Made by a program: the position numbers and the translations under genes
From: DASQHW01 sp038209365
Lineage (GTDB): Bacteria; Actinomycetota; Acidimicrobiia; IMCC26256; PALSA-610
Reading direction: 5' to 3'
DNA length: 58,029 bases
Assembly (NCBI GenBank): GCA_038209365.1
Contig: JBBQXS010000028.1
Span: forward strand, 1-58,029
Part shown: in pieces, positions 23,472 to 32,075 of the stretch
Position numbering within the stretch: the first letter of the stretch is position 1
Layout: every line of letters starts with the position of its first letter
The notes under the pieces: generated by a model
Databases searched by the model: none
Told to the model about the DNA's origin: nothing
What the model saw: only the letters and a program-made list of their open reading frames with translations

Positions 23472-24188
23472 ACGCGCGTGCACGGATCGGACGGCAGCGT
23501 CGAGCCTCGCGCGTTCCGGGTCTCCGAGCCCGGGCAACGCGCGGTGTAGCCCGCACATCCACGCCAGCTGCAACGGGTCCTTGGCCATGCGGCCGTGCTC
23601 GAGGTTGGCCAACATGCGGCCGAGGATCTCGTGCGCCGACGTCGGGGCGAGGAACGCCGGATGGAAGCCGCGTGCGCTCCCGTGCACGCGCGCGAACAGG
23701 GCGCGGCAATCTTCGACGTCGCACCGCGCACCACCGTGAAAGGGATCGCACCAGAGGCCTTCTGCGCTCGCGCCGTCTTGCACGAGGAAGTGTCCGGGCA
23801 TTCCCACGCCTCGCACGTCAATGCCGAGGCGACGACCGACTTCCATCATCAGCACCGAAAGCGTGATGGGAATCCCCATGCGACGCGTGAGCACCGAGTC
23901 GAGGAAGGAGTTCTCGGGATCGGTGTAGTCACGGCCATTCCCCGTGATTGCCTCTTCCTCGAAGAGGTATGCACGCACACCCTCGAAGGTCGGCGTGGAA
24001 CAAGCGGCGGCGAGGTCGTCCAGACGAGCGCACCACGCGTCGACATCGATGCCGGGATGCGCGTGCGCCGCGATGCAGAACGCGGCAACGTCCAGACGAA
24101 CTTCCTCCGCCGGCCTCGCGACCGTTGCCTCGAACCGCTTACGCGCGATCTCGCGTGCCCGGCGGCGAGCCGGCTCCGTGGCGTCCAT
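23463..24188 (-). CDS. SirB1-like transglutaminase-fold protein
   Basis: 241 aa from ATG 24188 (MDATEPARRR); earlier in-frame codons are Arg/His-rich and have no RBS. Core segments: NSFLDSVLTRRMGIPITLSV, then VGRRLGIDVRGVGMPGHFLV and WCDPFHGG, the SirB1 N-domain pattern (DNSxLxxVLxRRxGxPISLS...GxPGHFLV). Members are found beside many unrelated genes and the biochemical function is not established. The C-terminal part is helical. It is followed closely by the LON gene on the same strand. Confidence 0.82.
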   Translation of the reverse strand: MDATEPARRRAREIARKRFEATVARPAEEVRLDVAAFCIAAHAHPGIDVDAWCARLDDLAAACSTPTFEGVRAYLFEEEAITGNGRDYTDPENSFLDSVLTRRMGIPITLSVLMMEVGRRLGIDVRGVGMPGHFLVQDGASAEGLWCDPFHGGARCDVEDCRALFARVHGSARGFHPAFLAPTSAHEILGRMLANLEHGRMAKDPLQLAWMCGLHRALPGLGDPERARLDAAVRSVHARWN

Positions 24189-24285
24189 CGTCGGCGAACC
24201 TACCGCGTGCTCCGCGCGGCGATGGCTGCGCGCGCTCGTACCGCGGGTGTGCACGAAACGGTCGCGCGTGTGAGACGGGTCGCGG

Positions 24286-24774
24286 CTAGCCGATCTGGCG
24301 CGCGAGGTACGACGAGAACCAGCCTGCGTACCGCTCCTGCAGGTCGGACCGCTTCCAGTCGGTACCGCGTACGACGCCGCGACAGTCCGCCGTCTCGCAA
24401 CGACACGTGAACTCGTCGTAGTCGTCGGAGTCGGTCATCGCATAGTCGAAGCAGAGCTCTTCGCCCGCGTCGACCGCGCGGCGCGTGACCATCAACACTG
24501 ACCCGACCATCCCGCAGTTCGGATCGCACGAATGGTTGACGTAGTCGGCCGCGTCGAACGGCGGCACGCTCGCGAGGAACAGATCTCCGTCGATCTGGAG
24601 TGCGTGCGCGCATACGCGCTCGCCCAGCGCCCGCAACTCGGCGCCGTCGACGACGAGGCCGCCGAACGCGGCCACCGTCGTGCCGGCTTCGATGTCTTCC
24701 GTCGCGAAGACCCCCATGCCCTTGGCATCGGCGGGGCGCGGTTCGGCGGAGGGACTGAGCCACGATTGACGCAC
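24286..24774 (-). CDS. SET-domain protein (putative lysine methyltransferase)
   Basis: 162 aa from GTG 24774, giving the N-terminus MRQSWLSPSAEPR seen in related bacterial SET proteins; GTG 24798 would add 8 residues. Motifs: GMGVFATEDIEAGTTV, the pseudoknot DYVNHSCDPNCG, GEELCFDYAM, and a post-SET cysteine cluster TCRCETADCRG that with the NHSC cysteine can bind zinc. SET proteins use SAM to methylate lysines. The bacterial target is unknown; horizontal origin from eukaryotes has been suggested for the family. Confidence 0.88.
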   Translation of the reverse strand: MRQSWLSPSAEPRPADAKGMGVFATEDIEAGTTVAAFGGLVVDGAELRALGERVCAHALQIDGDLFLASVPPFDAADYVNHSCDPNCGMVGSVLMVTRRAVDAGEELCFDYAMTDSDDYDEFTCRCETADCRGVVRGTDWKRSDLQERYAGWFSSYLARQIG

Positions 24775-24846
24775 GATTGGGCAAACTAGCGAATCCACAC
24801 GGAAGCAGCGGAGTCAGATCGGGCGCGGCGAGGGAGCCATGTCAAC

Positions 24847-25299
24847 ATGAAGAATGAGGGCACCACCATGTTCGAGCTGGTCGGTGGGCAGTGGTTCTTC
24901 GACGCGCTCGTCGACCGCTTCGCCCAGCGGGTCGAAGCCGACCGGGTGCTCCGCCCGCTGTACCCCGCCGACCTCGAGCCGGGCATGCGGGCGCTCGCGC
25001 TGTTCCTCGGCCAGTACTGGGGCGGACCGGCTGCGTACAGCGCCGAGAAGGGTCATCCTCGTCTTCGTATGCGGCACGCGCCGTTCGCGATCGACGCGCG
25101 GGCGAGGGACGCCTGGCTGTCGGCAATGCTGGCGTCGGTCGACGAAGCCGATGCACCCGCAATCGCGCGGGAAAGACTGGCCGAGTACTTCACGATGGCG
25201 TCCACGGCGATGATCAACCGTTTCCAGGAGCAGGAGTCGCCGACCGCACGGGCGACGGAGCCGAACACCACCGGTGGCAGCGCGAGAATGGACGAATGA
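24847..25299 (+). CDS. Group II truncated haemoglobin (GlbO type)
   Basis: 150 aa from ATG 24847 (ATG 24868 is an alternative). The core FLGQYWGGPAAYSAEKGHPR and LRMRHAPFAI is nearly identical to mycobacterial GlbO; proximal His is H77 and Trp G8 is W90, and Tyr CD1 is kept in RPLYPADLE. The helix-B tyrosine (Tyr B10 in RFYxxV) is replaced by Ala26 in DRFAQRV, an unusual loss of a ligand-stabilising residue. The C-terminus is about 20 residues longer than usual. The stop overlaps map (ATGA). Possible roles are O2/NO chemistry or haem-based sensing. Confidence 0.9.
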   Translation: MKNEGTTMFELVGGQWFFDALVDRFAQRVEADRVLRPLYPADLEPGMRALALFLGQYWGGPAAYSAEKGHPRLRMRHAPFAIDARARDAWLSAMLASVDEADAPAIARERLAEYFTMASTAMINRFQEQESPTARATEPNTTGGSARMDE

Positions 25300-26234
25300 G
25301 CCGGCGACGGGAGAAGGACAGGCTGGCGCGACGCCGTGTCGCATCGGTCCGCCGCGGCGAGATGCGGCACCGCACGCCGGTGCGGCCGGGCCGGCTGTCG
25401 CCCGACCGGAAGGTGCCGGCTTCGATACCGCGTCCGCCGTACGCGCCGGACGCGCCGGCGCTCCGCCCGGCGGTCCCACCCGACGAGTTCGCCGACCGCA
25501 TGCGCGCGGCCGGCCGCGCGGGCCGGGAGGTGCTGCTCGAGCTGCGGGACGCGGTCGGCGCCGGCATCACGACCGACGAGCTCGATCGCATCTGCCACGA
25601 GGCATGCATCGCGCGCGGCGGCTATCCGAGCCCGCTGTTCTACAAGGGCTTCCCGAAGTCATTGTGCACCTCGGTGAACGACGTCATCTGCCACGGCATC
25701 CCCGACGATCGAGTCCTCCAAGACGGTGACATCGTCAACTGCGACGTCACGATCTATCTCCACGGGGTGCACGGTGACACCAACGCGACGTTCCTGGTCG
25801 GTGACGTCGACGACGAGGGACGGCGGCTGGTGCAGGTGACGAAGGAAGCGTTGTGGAAGGCGATCGACAAGGTGCGTCCGGGCGCCCGCCTCAACGACAT
25901 CGGCCGGGCGATCGAGATGCACGCCGAGGCCGCGGGCTTCTCGGTGGTGCGCGCGTTCGTGGGCCACGGCGTGGGTGAGGAGTTCCACACGTGGCCGGCC
26001 GTCCCGCACTACTACGACCCCGGCCTCGACGACGTGCTCGCGCCCGGCATGACGTTCACGATCGAGCCGATGATCAACGAGGGCGGGTGGGAGCTGGGAC
26101 GCATCTGGCCCGACGGATGGACCGCGCCGACGCGCGACGGGTCGCGTTCTGCGCAGTTCGAGCACACCTTGCTCGTCACGACGACAGGCGTCGAAGTGTG
26201 CACGCTGCTCCCCGGCGAGCCGCACGGAAGCTGA
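25296..26234 (+). CDS. map: Type I methionine aminopeptidase with N-terminal extension
   Basis: 312 aa from ATG 25296. Catalytic core from about residue 65; metal ligands lie in NCDVTIYLHGVHGDTN (two Asp), GHGVGEEFH (His), TIEPMI (Glu) and QFEHT (Glu). A basic, Pro-rich extension of about 60 residues precedes the core, as in the longer actinobacterial MetAPs that are thought to dock on ribosomes. It removes initiator methionine cotranslationally. Coupled to the truncated haemoglobin gene by a 4-base overlap; the reason for that pairing is unclear. Confidence 0.94.
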   Translation: MSRRREKDRLARRRVASVRRGEMRHRTPVRPGRLSPDRKVPASIPRPPYAPDAPALRPAVPPDEFADRMRAAGRAGREVLLELRDAVGAGITTDELDRICHEACIARGGYPSPLFYKGFPKSLCTSVNDVICHGIPDDRVLQDGDIVNCDVTIYLHGVHGDTNATFLVGDVDDEGRRLVQVTKEALWKAIDKVRPGARLNDIGRAIEMHAEAAGFSVVRAFVGHGVGEEFHTWPAVPHYYDPGLDDVLAPGMTFTIEPMINEGGWELGRIWPDGWTAPTRDGSRSAQFEHTLLVTTTGVEVCTLLPGEPHGS

Positions 26235-26253
26235 CCGCACCTTGACCGGCCGG

Positions 26254-27015
26254 ATGGCGGGCGAACGGGCGCTCGTGACGGGATCGACCTCCGGGATCGG
26301 CCGCGCGATCGCCGTCGCATTCGCGGCAGAAGGTGCTGTCGTCGTCGTAACCGGCCGCGACCGTGAGCGGGGCGAGGCGGTGGCGGCCGAGATCGCGGGA
26401 ACCCACGGGACGGCGCACTTCGTGCCGGTGGATCTTCACCACGAGACGGCATGTACGTCACTCGTCGACGAGGCCGCGGACCGGCTCGGCGGCCTCACGG
26501 TGCTCGTCAACAATGCGGCCGGCGGCGACGCGCCCGATGCGGCGGTCGCCGAGCTCGTCACCGACGCGTGGGACGCGATCCTGCGCGTCGACCTCACCGC
26601 GCCGATGTGGTGCGCGCGGGCGGCGATCCCGCACATGCGTCGCGCCGGTCACGGCGCGATCCTCAACGTCTCCTCCCGGCAGGCCGAACGGGCGAGCGCC
26701 GGCCTTGCCGCCTACGTCGCGGCCAAGTCGGGATTGAACGGCTTGACGCGCGCGATCGCCGTCGAAGAAGCAGCCCATCACATTCGCTGCAACACGATCA
26801 GCCCGGGTTACGTGGTGAACGAACGCCGCGACGCCGAGCTCTCGGCGGAGCGACGCGCGCGCTTCGAGGGCATGCACCTGACGCGTCTCGGCGTCGCCGA
26901 CGACGTCGCGCAGGCTGCCGTCTACCTCGCGAGCCGCGAGTCGACGTTCGTCACCGGGATCAACCTGCAGCTCGACGGTGGGAGCAGTATCGCCCGCGGT
27001 CTCACACTCGGGTAG
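26254..27015 (+). CDS. Short-chain dehydrogenase/reductase
   Basis: 253 aa classical SDR. TGSTSGIGRA (cofactor loop), NNAAGG, and catalytic Ser-Tyr-Lys in NVSSRQAERASAGLAAYVAA followed by K; the basic GRDRER after the second strand hints at NADP preference. C-terminal VTGINLQLDGGSS is typical. ATG 26254 is preferred over TTG 26242. It follows map by 19 bases and precedes a TIM-barrel gene by 7, so the three are probably one transcript. Substrate unknown. Confidence 0.88.
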   Translation: MAGERALVTGSTSGIGRAIAVAFAAEGAVVVVTGRDRERGEAVAAEIAGTHGTAHFVPVDLHHETACTSLVDEAADRLGGLTVLVNNAAGGDAPDAAVAELVTDAWDAILRVDLTAPMWCARAAIPHMRRAGHGAILNVSSRQAERASAGLAAYVAAKSGLNGLTRAIAVEEAAHHIRCNTISPGYVVNERRDAELSAERRARFEGMHLTRLGVADDVAQAAVYLASRESTFVTGINLQLDGGSSIARGLTLG

Positions 27016-27022
27016 CGGCGGC

Positions 27023-27838
27023 GTGCACCCGCGGATCTGCGTGAGCGCGATCTCGACGTTCCGCCTGTCGCTCGCCGAAGACCTTGCCTTCTGGGAGCGC
27101 CACGAGATCCGGAACGTCGGCGTGTCGGTTGCCAAGCTCGAGGCGTTCGGTTGGGAGGCAGGCACCCGCCTCGTTGCGGACGCGGTGGAGCGGGGTTTGC
27201 ACGTCGTAGACCTGATCGGGCTCAGCCCGTTCCATCTGGCGAAACCGCAACAGTGGGATTCGCAACGCGCGCGTCTGATCCACTCCCTCGAGACCGCCGC
27301 GGCCGTTGGGGCGCCACGGGTCGTGTTCACGACCGGTCCGTTCGCGCCGCTCACGTGGGACGAGGCCGCCGACGCGCTGCAGGACGCCCTCGCACCCGTG
27401 CTGCAGGAGGCGCGGCACCGAAACATCGATGTGGCCATCGAGCACACCAACTCGTTGCGGGTCGACGTCGGCTTCGTCCACACATTTCGCGACGCGGTCG
27501 ATCTCGCGCGCCGGCTCGACGCGGGCGTATGCATGGAAACGAACGCCTGCTGGGCCGAGCGCGGCCTCGATGACGCGATCCGCTCAGGGATCGACCGCAT
27601 TCGACTCGTGCAGGTCAGCGACTTCCGCGTCGGCACGATCGCGTCCTCCCAGCGGCTCGTGCCCGGAGACGGCGACATTCCGTTGCGCCGCATCCTCGCG
27701 GTGCTCCTTGCGGCCGGTTACACGGGAGCGTTCGAGCTCGAGCTGATCGGCGACGCGATCGTGGATGAGGGGTACGCGCACGCGGTCCCTCGTGCGGTCC
27801 GCAACCTCGACGCGTTGCTGACCGAGCTCGACGCCTAA
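27023..27838 (+). CDS. Sugar phosphate isomerase/epimerase-like TIM-barrel protein
   Basis: 271 aa from GTG 27023, 7 bases after the SDR stop. Xylose isomerase-like (AP endonuclease 2) barrel: metal-type residues in VAIEHTNSLR, LVQVSDFRVG, VPGDGDIPLRRIL and FELELIG. The pairing with an SDR resembles inositol or sugar-acid catabolic pairs, but the substrate cannot be read from sequence. The last 4 bases overlap the convergent DUF4190 gene. Confidence 0.82.
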   Translation: MHPRICVSAISTFRLSLAEDLAFWERHEIRNVGVSVAKLEAFGWEAGTRLVADAVERGLHVVDLIGLSPFHLAKPQQWDSQRARLIHSLETAAAVGAPRVVFTTGPFAPLTWDEAADALQDALAPVLQEARHRNIDVAIEHTNSLRVDVGFVHTFRDAVDLARRLDAGVCMETNACWAERGLDDAIRSGIDRIRLVQVSDFRVGTIASSQRLVPGDGDIPLRRILAVLLAAGYTGAFELELIGDAIVDEGYAHAVPRAVRNLDALLTELDA

Positions 27839-28527
27839 CCGGAATTCCTGCAACGCCCGTCGACGACCGCGGGCGACTCGAGCGTGCGGGCGGGAATCGT
27901 CAAGCACGCGTAGCCCGTGTAGATGATCGACCGGGAAAACTCGATCCGCCAGCTGACGCGCAGCCAATCGAGGCCCGTCGCCGCTCCGATCGTCGAGCCA
28001 TCCGCGAGGAGAATGTCGTCGTCGTGGCAGCAGCCGCTGCTCAGGTCATGCTGTTGCGTGTACACAGCGCGGATCAGATCCGGATCACGGGGTTGACGAT
28101 TCGCGAGCACCGCTTCACGCACGAGCTGGTTCCCGAAGTCGCGAGCATCGTCCCGCGCCGCTCGCTCGGCAACGTCGCCCGAGAACGCGAACACGAAGAC
28201 CGCGAACGCCGCGGCGCCGAGCACGGCGAGCACCAGCCCGATGTATCCCAGGATGAGACCCGCGAGCGCGAGGCCGGCACCCTGTTCGCCGCTCCGCTTG
28301 ATCTGTCGCCGGGCGATGTGACCGGTGACGATCGCCACGATCGAACCGACGATGCAGATGAAGAACTGCGCGCATCCCGCGACGAGCGAGATGATCGCGA
28401 GCGCGTTCGTGCGCGGTGGCGGTGTGTACGGCGGCACGTCCCAAGCGCCGGGGGCCGGCGCTCCGGGATACGGGCCCGGCGGCGCGCCGGGCGGCGGTGG
28501 TGGTGTCCAGTCCCCGGTCCCCGTCAC
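27835..28527 (-). CDS. DUF4190-type membrane protein with Pro-rich N-terminus
   Basis: 230 aa from GTG 28527, chosen because it directly precedes the Pro/Gly-rich segment WTPPPPPGAPPGPYPGAP; codons further upstream fall in a 33-base tandem repeat. Two membrane helices with the typical DUF4190 text TNALAIISLVAG, GHIARRQIKRSGEQG and GLALAGLILGYIGLVL, then an exported domain of about 110 residues containing a CC pair (SSGCCHDDD) and further cysteines. The function of the family is unknown. Confidence 0.78.
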   Translation of the reverse strand: MTGTGDWTPPPPPGAPPGPYPGAPAPGAWDVPPYTPPPRTNALAIISLVAGCAQFFICIVGSIVAIVTGHIARRQIKRSGEQGAGLALAGLILGYIGLVLAVLGAAAFAVFVFAFSGDVAERAARDDARDFGNQLVREAVLANRQPRDPDLIRAVYTQQHDLSSGCCHDDDILLADGSTIGAATGLDWLRVSWRIEFSRSIIYTGYACLTIPARTLESPAVVDGRCRNSG

Positions 28528-28540
28528 GCCGCAATCCTCG

Positions 28541-28605
28541 CACGATGCAGCGAGCGAAGCACCGGAAGGCGCGCACGATGCGGCGAGCGAAGCGCCGGTG
28601 GCGCG
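28541..28605. repeat. Imperfect 33-base tandem repeat upstream of the DUF4190 gene
   Basis: Two copies start with CACGATG at 28541 and 28574 and share the core GCGAGCGAAGC, differing at a few positions. It lies upstream of the DUF4190 start and downstream of the minus-strand SDR stop. In the DUF4190 frame it would encode two copies of an SGASLAASC-like peptide, so it could be part of an alternative longer N-terminus. Confidence 0.7.
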
Positions 28606-28675
28606 CAGCGAGCTCGCCGGAGTCCCGAGCGGCCGCGAGGCGGGTATCCCGCCGAGCAGCGAGGGCGACAAAGCA

Positions 28676-29449
28676 TCACGCCCACATGAAGGCGCCGCCG
28701 TCGGCCATGAACGTGTGGCCGGTCAGGTAGCGACAGGCGTCGGAGCACAGGAACCATGCGATCGGACCGATGTCGAGCTCGGGGTCACCCTGGCGGCCCA
28801 TCGGGCAGTTCTCGATGAAGGTTCGGTAGCCCTCGCTCTGCTTGGCCGCGTCGCCGTGGTGCGTCGCGGCAGCGGGAGCGATGGCGTTGACGACGATGCC
28901 GTCGCCCGCCCACTCGCGCGCCGCGGTACGCGTCAACGCGCGGACCGCCTCCTTCGACGCGTTGTACGCGGCGAAGCCACGGCCGCCGGTGATGCCCATC
29001 GAAGACGCGAAGTTGACGATGCGTCCCCAATGCTGTGACTTCATGTGCGGGTACACCGCCTGCATCGCCCAGAGCGTGCCCTTGACGCCCGAGGTGTAGA
29101 AGACGTCGACGTCGCTCTCGCTGACGTCCGCAACGGGGGCCATCGGCCGGAACGTCTGCGCGTTGTTGACGAGGGCGTCGACACGCCCGAATCGCTCGAC
29201 CGCCTGCGCAACCATCCCGTCGATTGCGTCTTTGACCTGAATGTCGCAGACGACGCCGAGGTGCTCGACACCGAGCGCGTCGAGCTCTCCGCACGTCTCC
29301 TCGAGCAGGTGCTGCTTCCACTCCGCGACCACGATGCGCGCGCCGCCCTTGCCCATGTGCAGCGCCATACCCTTGCCGACGCCCCGACCTGCGCCGGTGA
29401 CGATGATCACCTTGCCGTCGAGGGAGTGCATCGCGCGGGCACCGGACAT
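28676..29449 (-). CDS. Short-chain dehydrogenase/reductase
   Basis: 257 aa from ATG 29449; ATG 29431 or GTG 29458 are equally possible. VTGAGRGVGKGMA cofactor loop, CDIQVKDAI, NNAQTFRP, catalytic Ser in NFASSMG and the pair YNASKEAV, ending YLTGHTFMADGGAFMWA. Divergent from the next SDR with about 35 bases between starts, so the two may share a control region. Substrate unknown; it resembles SDRs of sterol or terpenoid degradation clusters in actinobacteria. Confidence 0.86.
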   Translation of the reverse strand: MSGARAMHSLDGKVIIVTGAGRGVGKGMALHMGKGGARIVVAEWKQHLLEETCGELDALGVEHLGVVCDIQVKDAIDGMVAQAVERFGRVDALVNNAQTFRPMAPVADVSESDVDVFYTSGVKGTLWAMQAVYPHMKSQHWGRIVNFASSMGITGGRGFAAYNASKEAVRALTRTAAREWAGDGIVVNAIAPAAATHHGDAAKQSEGYRTFIENCPMGRQGDPELDIGPIAWFLCSDACRYLTGHTFMADGGAFMWA

Positions 29450-29484
29450 GCGGCTCACGATAGGTGCGGCGTAGCGTCGACGTC

Positions 29485-30225
29485 ATGCTGACGGGAACGG
29501 TGATCGTGTCGGGAGGCGGGAGTGGCATCGGACGCGCAACCGCGCAACGCGCCGCTCGAGAAGGCGCCAACGTCGCGGTCATCGATCGCGACGCCGACAA
29601 CGGTCGCGCCACCGCCGAAGCGATCGGCGATCAGGCGCGGGCGTACGCGTGTGACGTCGGCGACGAGGCCGCGGTCGCCACGGCGGTCGCGCAGACCGCA
29701 CGCGACCTCGGACACGTCGCCGGGGTGGTCACCGCCGCAGGCGTCTTCCCGCCGGGTGACCTGCGGCCCGCCCACGAGGTCAGTGTCGAGGACTTCGTGC
29801 ACGTTCTGCGCGTCAACCTCGTCGGGACCTTCGCGGTCATCAAGCACGCGCTTCCCATGTTGATCGATGGTGGCGGCGCGATCGTGACGATCGCGTCCAC
29901 CGCCGCGATTCGTGGTCACGGTTTCGGTGCCGGATACACGGCGAGCAAGGGCGGCGTCGACGCACTCACACGACTCCTGGCCGTGCAGTACGGCCCGCTC
30001 GGCGTTCGCGCGAACTGCATCTGCCCGGGCGGCGTCGACACGCCGATGACCGCCGGCACGTTCGCGACCGACGAAGCAAAGGCGCGCGCGAAGCAACGGG
30101 TGCCCATCGGTCGATACGCCCAAGCCGAAGACATTGCCGATGTCGCGGTGTTCCTGCTTTCGGACGACGCGCGCTATATCACCGGGCAGACACTTCCCGT
30201 CGAGGGCGGCGCAACCGTCGCCTGA
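29485..30225 (+). CDS. Short-chain dehydrogenase/reductase
   Basis: 246 aa from ATG 29485. SGGGSGIGRATAQ cofactor loop followed by VIDRDADN (acidic residue, NAD preference), TAAGVFPPGD, catalytic Ser in TIASTAAIRGHG and YTASKGGV, and CPGGVDTPM. The canonical ending TGQTLPVEGGATVA shows it is full length. Divergent from the SDR at 28.7 kb. Not related closely enough to its neighbours to be a recent duplicate. Confidence 0.87.
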   Translation: MLTGTVIVSGGGSGIGRATAQRAAREGANVAVIDRDADNGRATAEAIGDQARAYACDVGDEAAVATAVAQTARDLGHVAGVVTAAGVFPPGDLRPAHEVSVEDFVHVLRVNLVGTFAVIKHALPMLIDGGGAIVTIASTAAIRGHGFGAGYTASKGGVDALTRLLAVQYGPLGVRANCICPGGVDTPMTAGTFATDEAKARAKQRVPIGRYAQAEDIADVAVFLLSDDARYITGQTLPVEGGATVA

Positions 30226-30414
30226 ATCACAAAGGTTTCGTGTGAATGTCATCGGGGGAATTCACGCCCGCTGATCTGCAGGTACTCGCAAGAGGTATGT
30301 CCTCAGCCACGAAGCGTGAAGCGTTGGTTTCTCATGAGCGCACATCGTTCGTTATCGTCGTCGTACATGCACCGGCCCCCTCGCCGCCGGCGGAGCTTGG
30401 GGCGCAGCATCGGT

Positions 30415-31392
30415 GTGGTGAATCACCACGATGACACCGGTCTGACGCGACCCAATGTGACGCGGCTCATCGCACTCGCATGCTTGATCGCGCTCGTGTG
30501 TCTCCCCGGGGTCGCGCACGCGCAGTCGACGCAGGACCAGCTCGCGGAAACCCGCAAGTCGATCGACGCCACCGCGCAACGTTGGTTCGACGCACACCGC
30601 GACGCGGCAACTCTCGACACACGCATCGCCGACCTCGAGGAAAACATCACGGGTATGGAGGCGCGGGTCGCGACCGCACGCAAGGTCGCGAGGGCGCGTG
30701 CCCTATTGATGTACAAGGGCGCGTCGCTGGAGTACGCGAGCGTCTTCGGAACGACGGTGATCGAGTCGGCGCGACGCGCAGAGCTCATCGATCACGCCAA
30801 CGCCCAAAACGTTGCCGCGATCGACGAGCTCACTGCGTCGTTGAAGGACTTGCATGCGCAACACGCCGACCTCGTCGACTCGCGTGCCCGACTGGACAAG
30901 GTCCTGCAGGTCGTCGCGTCAGAACGGGACGCGCTCGACACCCAACTCACCTCTCTGCAGGACCAAGCGGCACAAGAGTCCCAGGCGGCCGGGAGATCTG
31001 CCGCCGGCCGCGTACGGAGCACCGCGTCGGCTCCGCGGCCCGCGCCTGCGACCGCCGCACCCACCGCGCCGGTTCCGGCGGTCTCCGTCAACCAACCCAC
31101 CACCAGCGCGCCACCTCCGGGCGGTGGGTCGAGTCCCCATCACAACGACCCGTTCCTCGTGTGCACCCGCGGACGTGAAAGTGGTGGCAACTACGGCATC
31201 GTCAGCTCCGGCGGCACGTACCACGGCGCGTACCAGTTCCTGCCGTCGACATGGAACGCAACTGCCGCGCACGCTGGTCGCATGGATCTCGTCGGTGTGC
31301 TGCCGTCGCGCGCGTCGGCGTACGACCAGGACGAGATGGCATGGGCGCTCTACCAGTGGCAGGGGAACAGCCCGTGGGGTGGCCGCTGCTAA
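30415..31392 (+). CDS. Secreted coiled-coil protein with Rpf-like transglycosylase domain
   Basis: About 325 aa. Signal peptide (RLIALACLIALVCLPGVAHA), a coiled coil of about 160 residues, a Pro/Ala/Thr-rich linker, then a C-terminal domain of about 75 residues starting LVCTRGRESGGNYGIVSSGG, with the likely catalytic Glu in RESGGNY and the family text YHGAYQFLPSTWN. This is the resuscitation-promoting-factor/transglycosylase-like fold that cuts peptidoglycan. The start is uncertain: GTG 30415 gives a normal signal peptide, ATG 30367 adds 16 residues. The coiled coil matches that of the M23 peptidase at 21 kb. The stop overlaps the convergent HAD gene by 4 bases. Confidence 0.86.
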   Translation: MVNHHDDTGLTRPNVTRLIALACLIALVCLPGVAHAQSTQDQLAETRKSIDATAQRWFDAHRDAATLDTRIADLEENITGMEARVATARKVARARALLMYKGASLEYASVFGTTVIESARRAELIDHANAQNVAAIDELTASLKDLHAQHADLVDSRARLDKVLQVVASERDALDTQLTSLQDQAAQESQAAGRSAAGRVRSTASAPRPAPATAAPTAPVPAVSVNQPTTSAPPPGGGSSPHHNDPFLVCTRGRESGGNYGIVSSGGTYHGAYQFLPSTWNATAAHAGRMDLVGVLPSRASAYDQDEMAWALYQWQGNSPWGGRC

Positions 31393-32075
31393 TCGCTCGC
31401 GGCGGCGGCGACCCGGGCGATGACCTCGCGCAAGGGCACGTCGGCGAGTGACGCCAGCCGAAGGTCCGCGTGCGAGAGATCGAGCTGCTCGGTGATTGCG
31501 TGCGGTACTGCGACACATCGCAGTCCGGCGCGCTTGGCAGCCGTCACACCGTGCGGTGAATCTTCGACGGCGAGCGATTCACCGGGCGGGACGTCGATCG
31601 CCGCGCACGCGGTGAGATACGTATCGGGTGCGGGCTTGGCCGCGATCCCACCGGAGCAGCACACCACCGTCGCGAAGCGGTGACGCAGCGCGAGCCGTTC
31701 CAGATGGGGCTCGACCCACTCCGGCGGCGAGCTCGACGCGATCGCCAGCGCGAGGCCGAGGGCATCGGCCTCGTCGAGCCATTCGTGCACTCCGGGACGC
31801 ACGAGCTCGGCGGTGAGCAGCTCGTCGCGGCGCGCCCGGCGTTGTAGGTGCATCTCGTCGAGGTCAACGGTTCGTTTGGCGCGCTCCTGCAGGAGCGCCA
31901 CCAGGTCGAGAGCGCCGGCCGTGCCGATCTCTTCTGCCCACTCCTCGATCGTCAGCGGGGGGCAACCATGCGCGGCGAACGCTTCTTGCCACGCGGTGAA
32001 CACCGGGCCTTCGGTGTCGAGGATCAGCCCGTCGAAGTCGAAGACGACGGCCCGGACCATGGGACGCGCACTCAC
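31389..32075 (-). CDS. HAD-superfamily hydrolase (phosphatase/phosphoglucomutase-like)
   Basis: 228 aa from GTG 32075, which overlaps the SDR stop as GTGA; ATG 32060 would give 223 aa. Motif I DFDGLILDTEGP with the nucleophile Asp, motif II ASSSPPEW, motif III KPAPDTY lysine, motif IV AVEDSPHGVTAA. Helical cap between motifs I and II marks subclass I, as in beta-phosphoglucomutase and phosphoglycolate phosphatase. Substrate unknown. Confidence 0.88.
   Translation of the reverse strand: MSARPMVRAVVFDFDGLILDTEGPVFTAWQEAFAAHGCPPLTIEEWAEEIGTAGALDLVALLQERAKRTVDLDEMHLQRRARRDELLTAELVRPGVHEWLDEADALGLALAIASSSPPEWVEPHLERLALRHRFATVVCCSGGIAAKPAPDTYLTACAAIDVPPGESLAVEDSPHGVTAAKRAGLRCVAVPHAITEQLDLSHADLRLASLADVPLREVIARVAAAASD

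Noticed and set aside
30226..30414. Possible c-di-AMP (ydaO-type) riboswitch in front of the Rpf-like gene
   Set aside because: Such riboswitches often precede rpf genes, and a GGGGGAA stretch is present, but I could not find the conserved paired segments and internal motifs. Only a covariance-model search would settle it.
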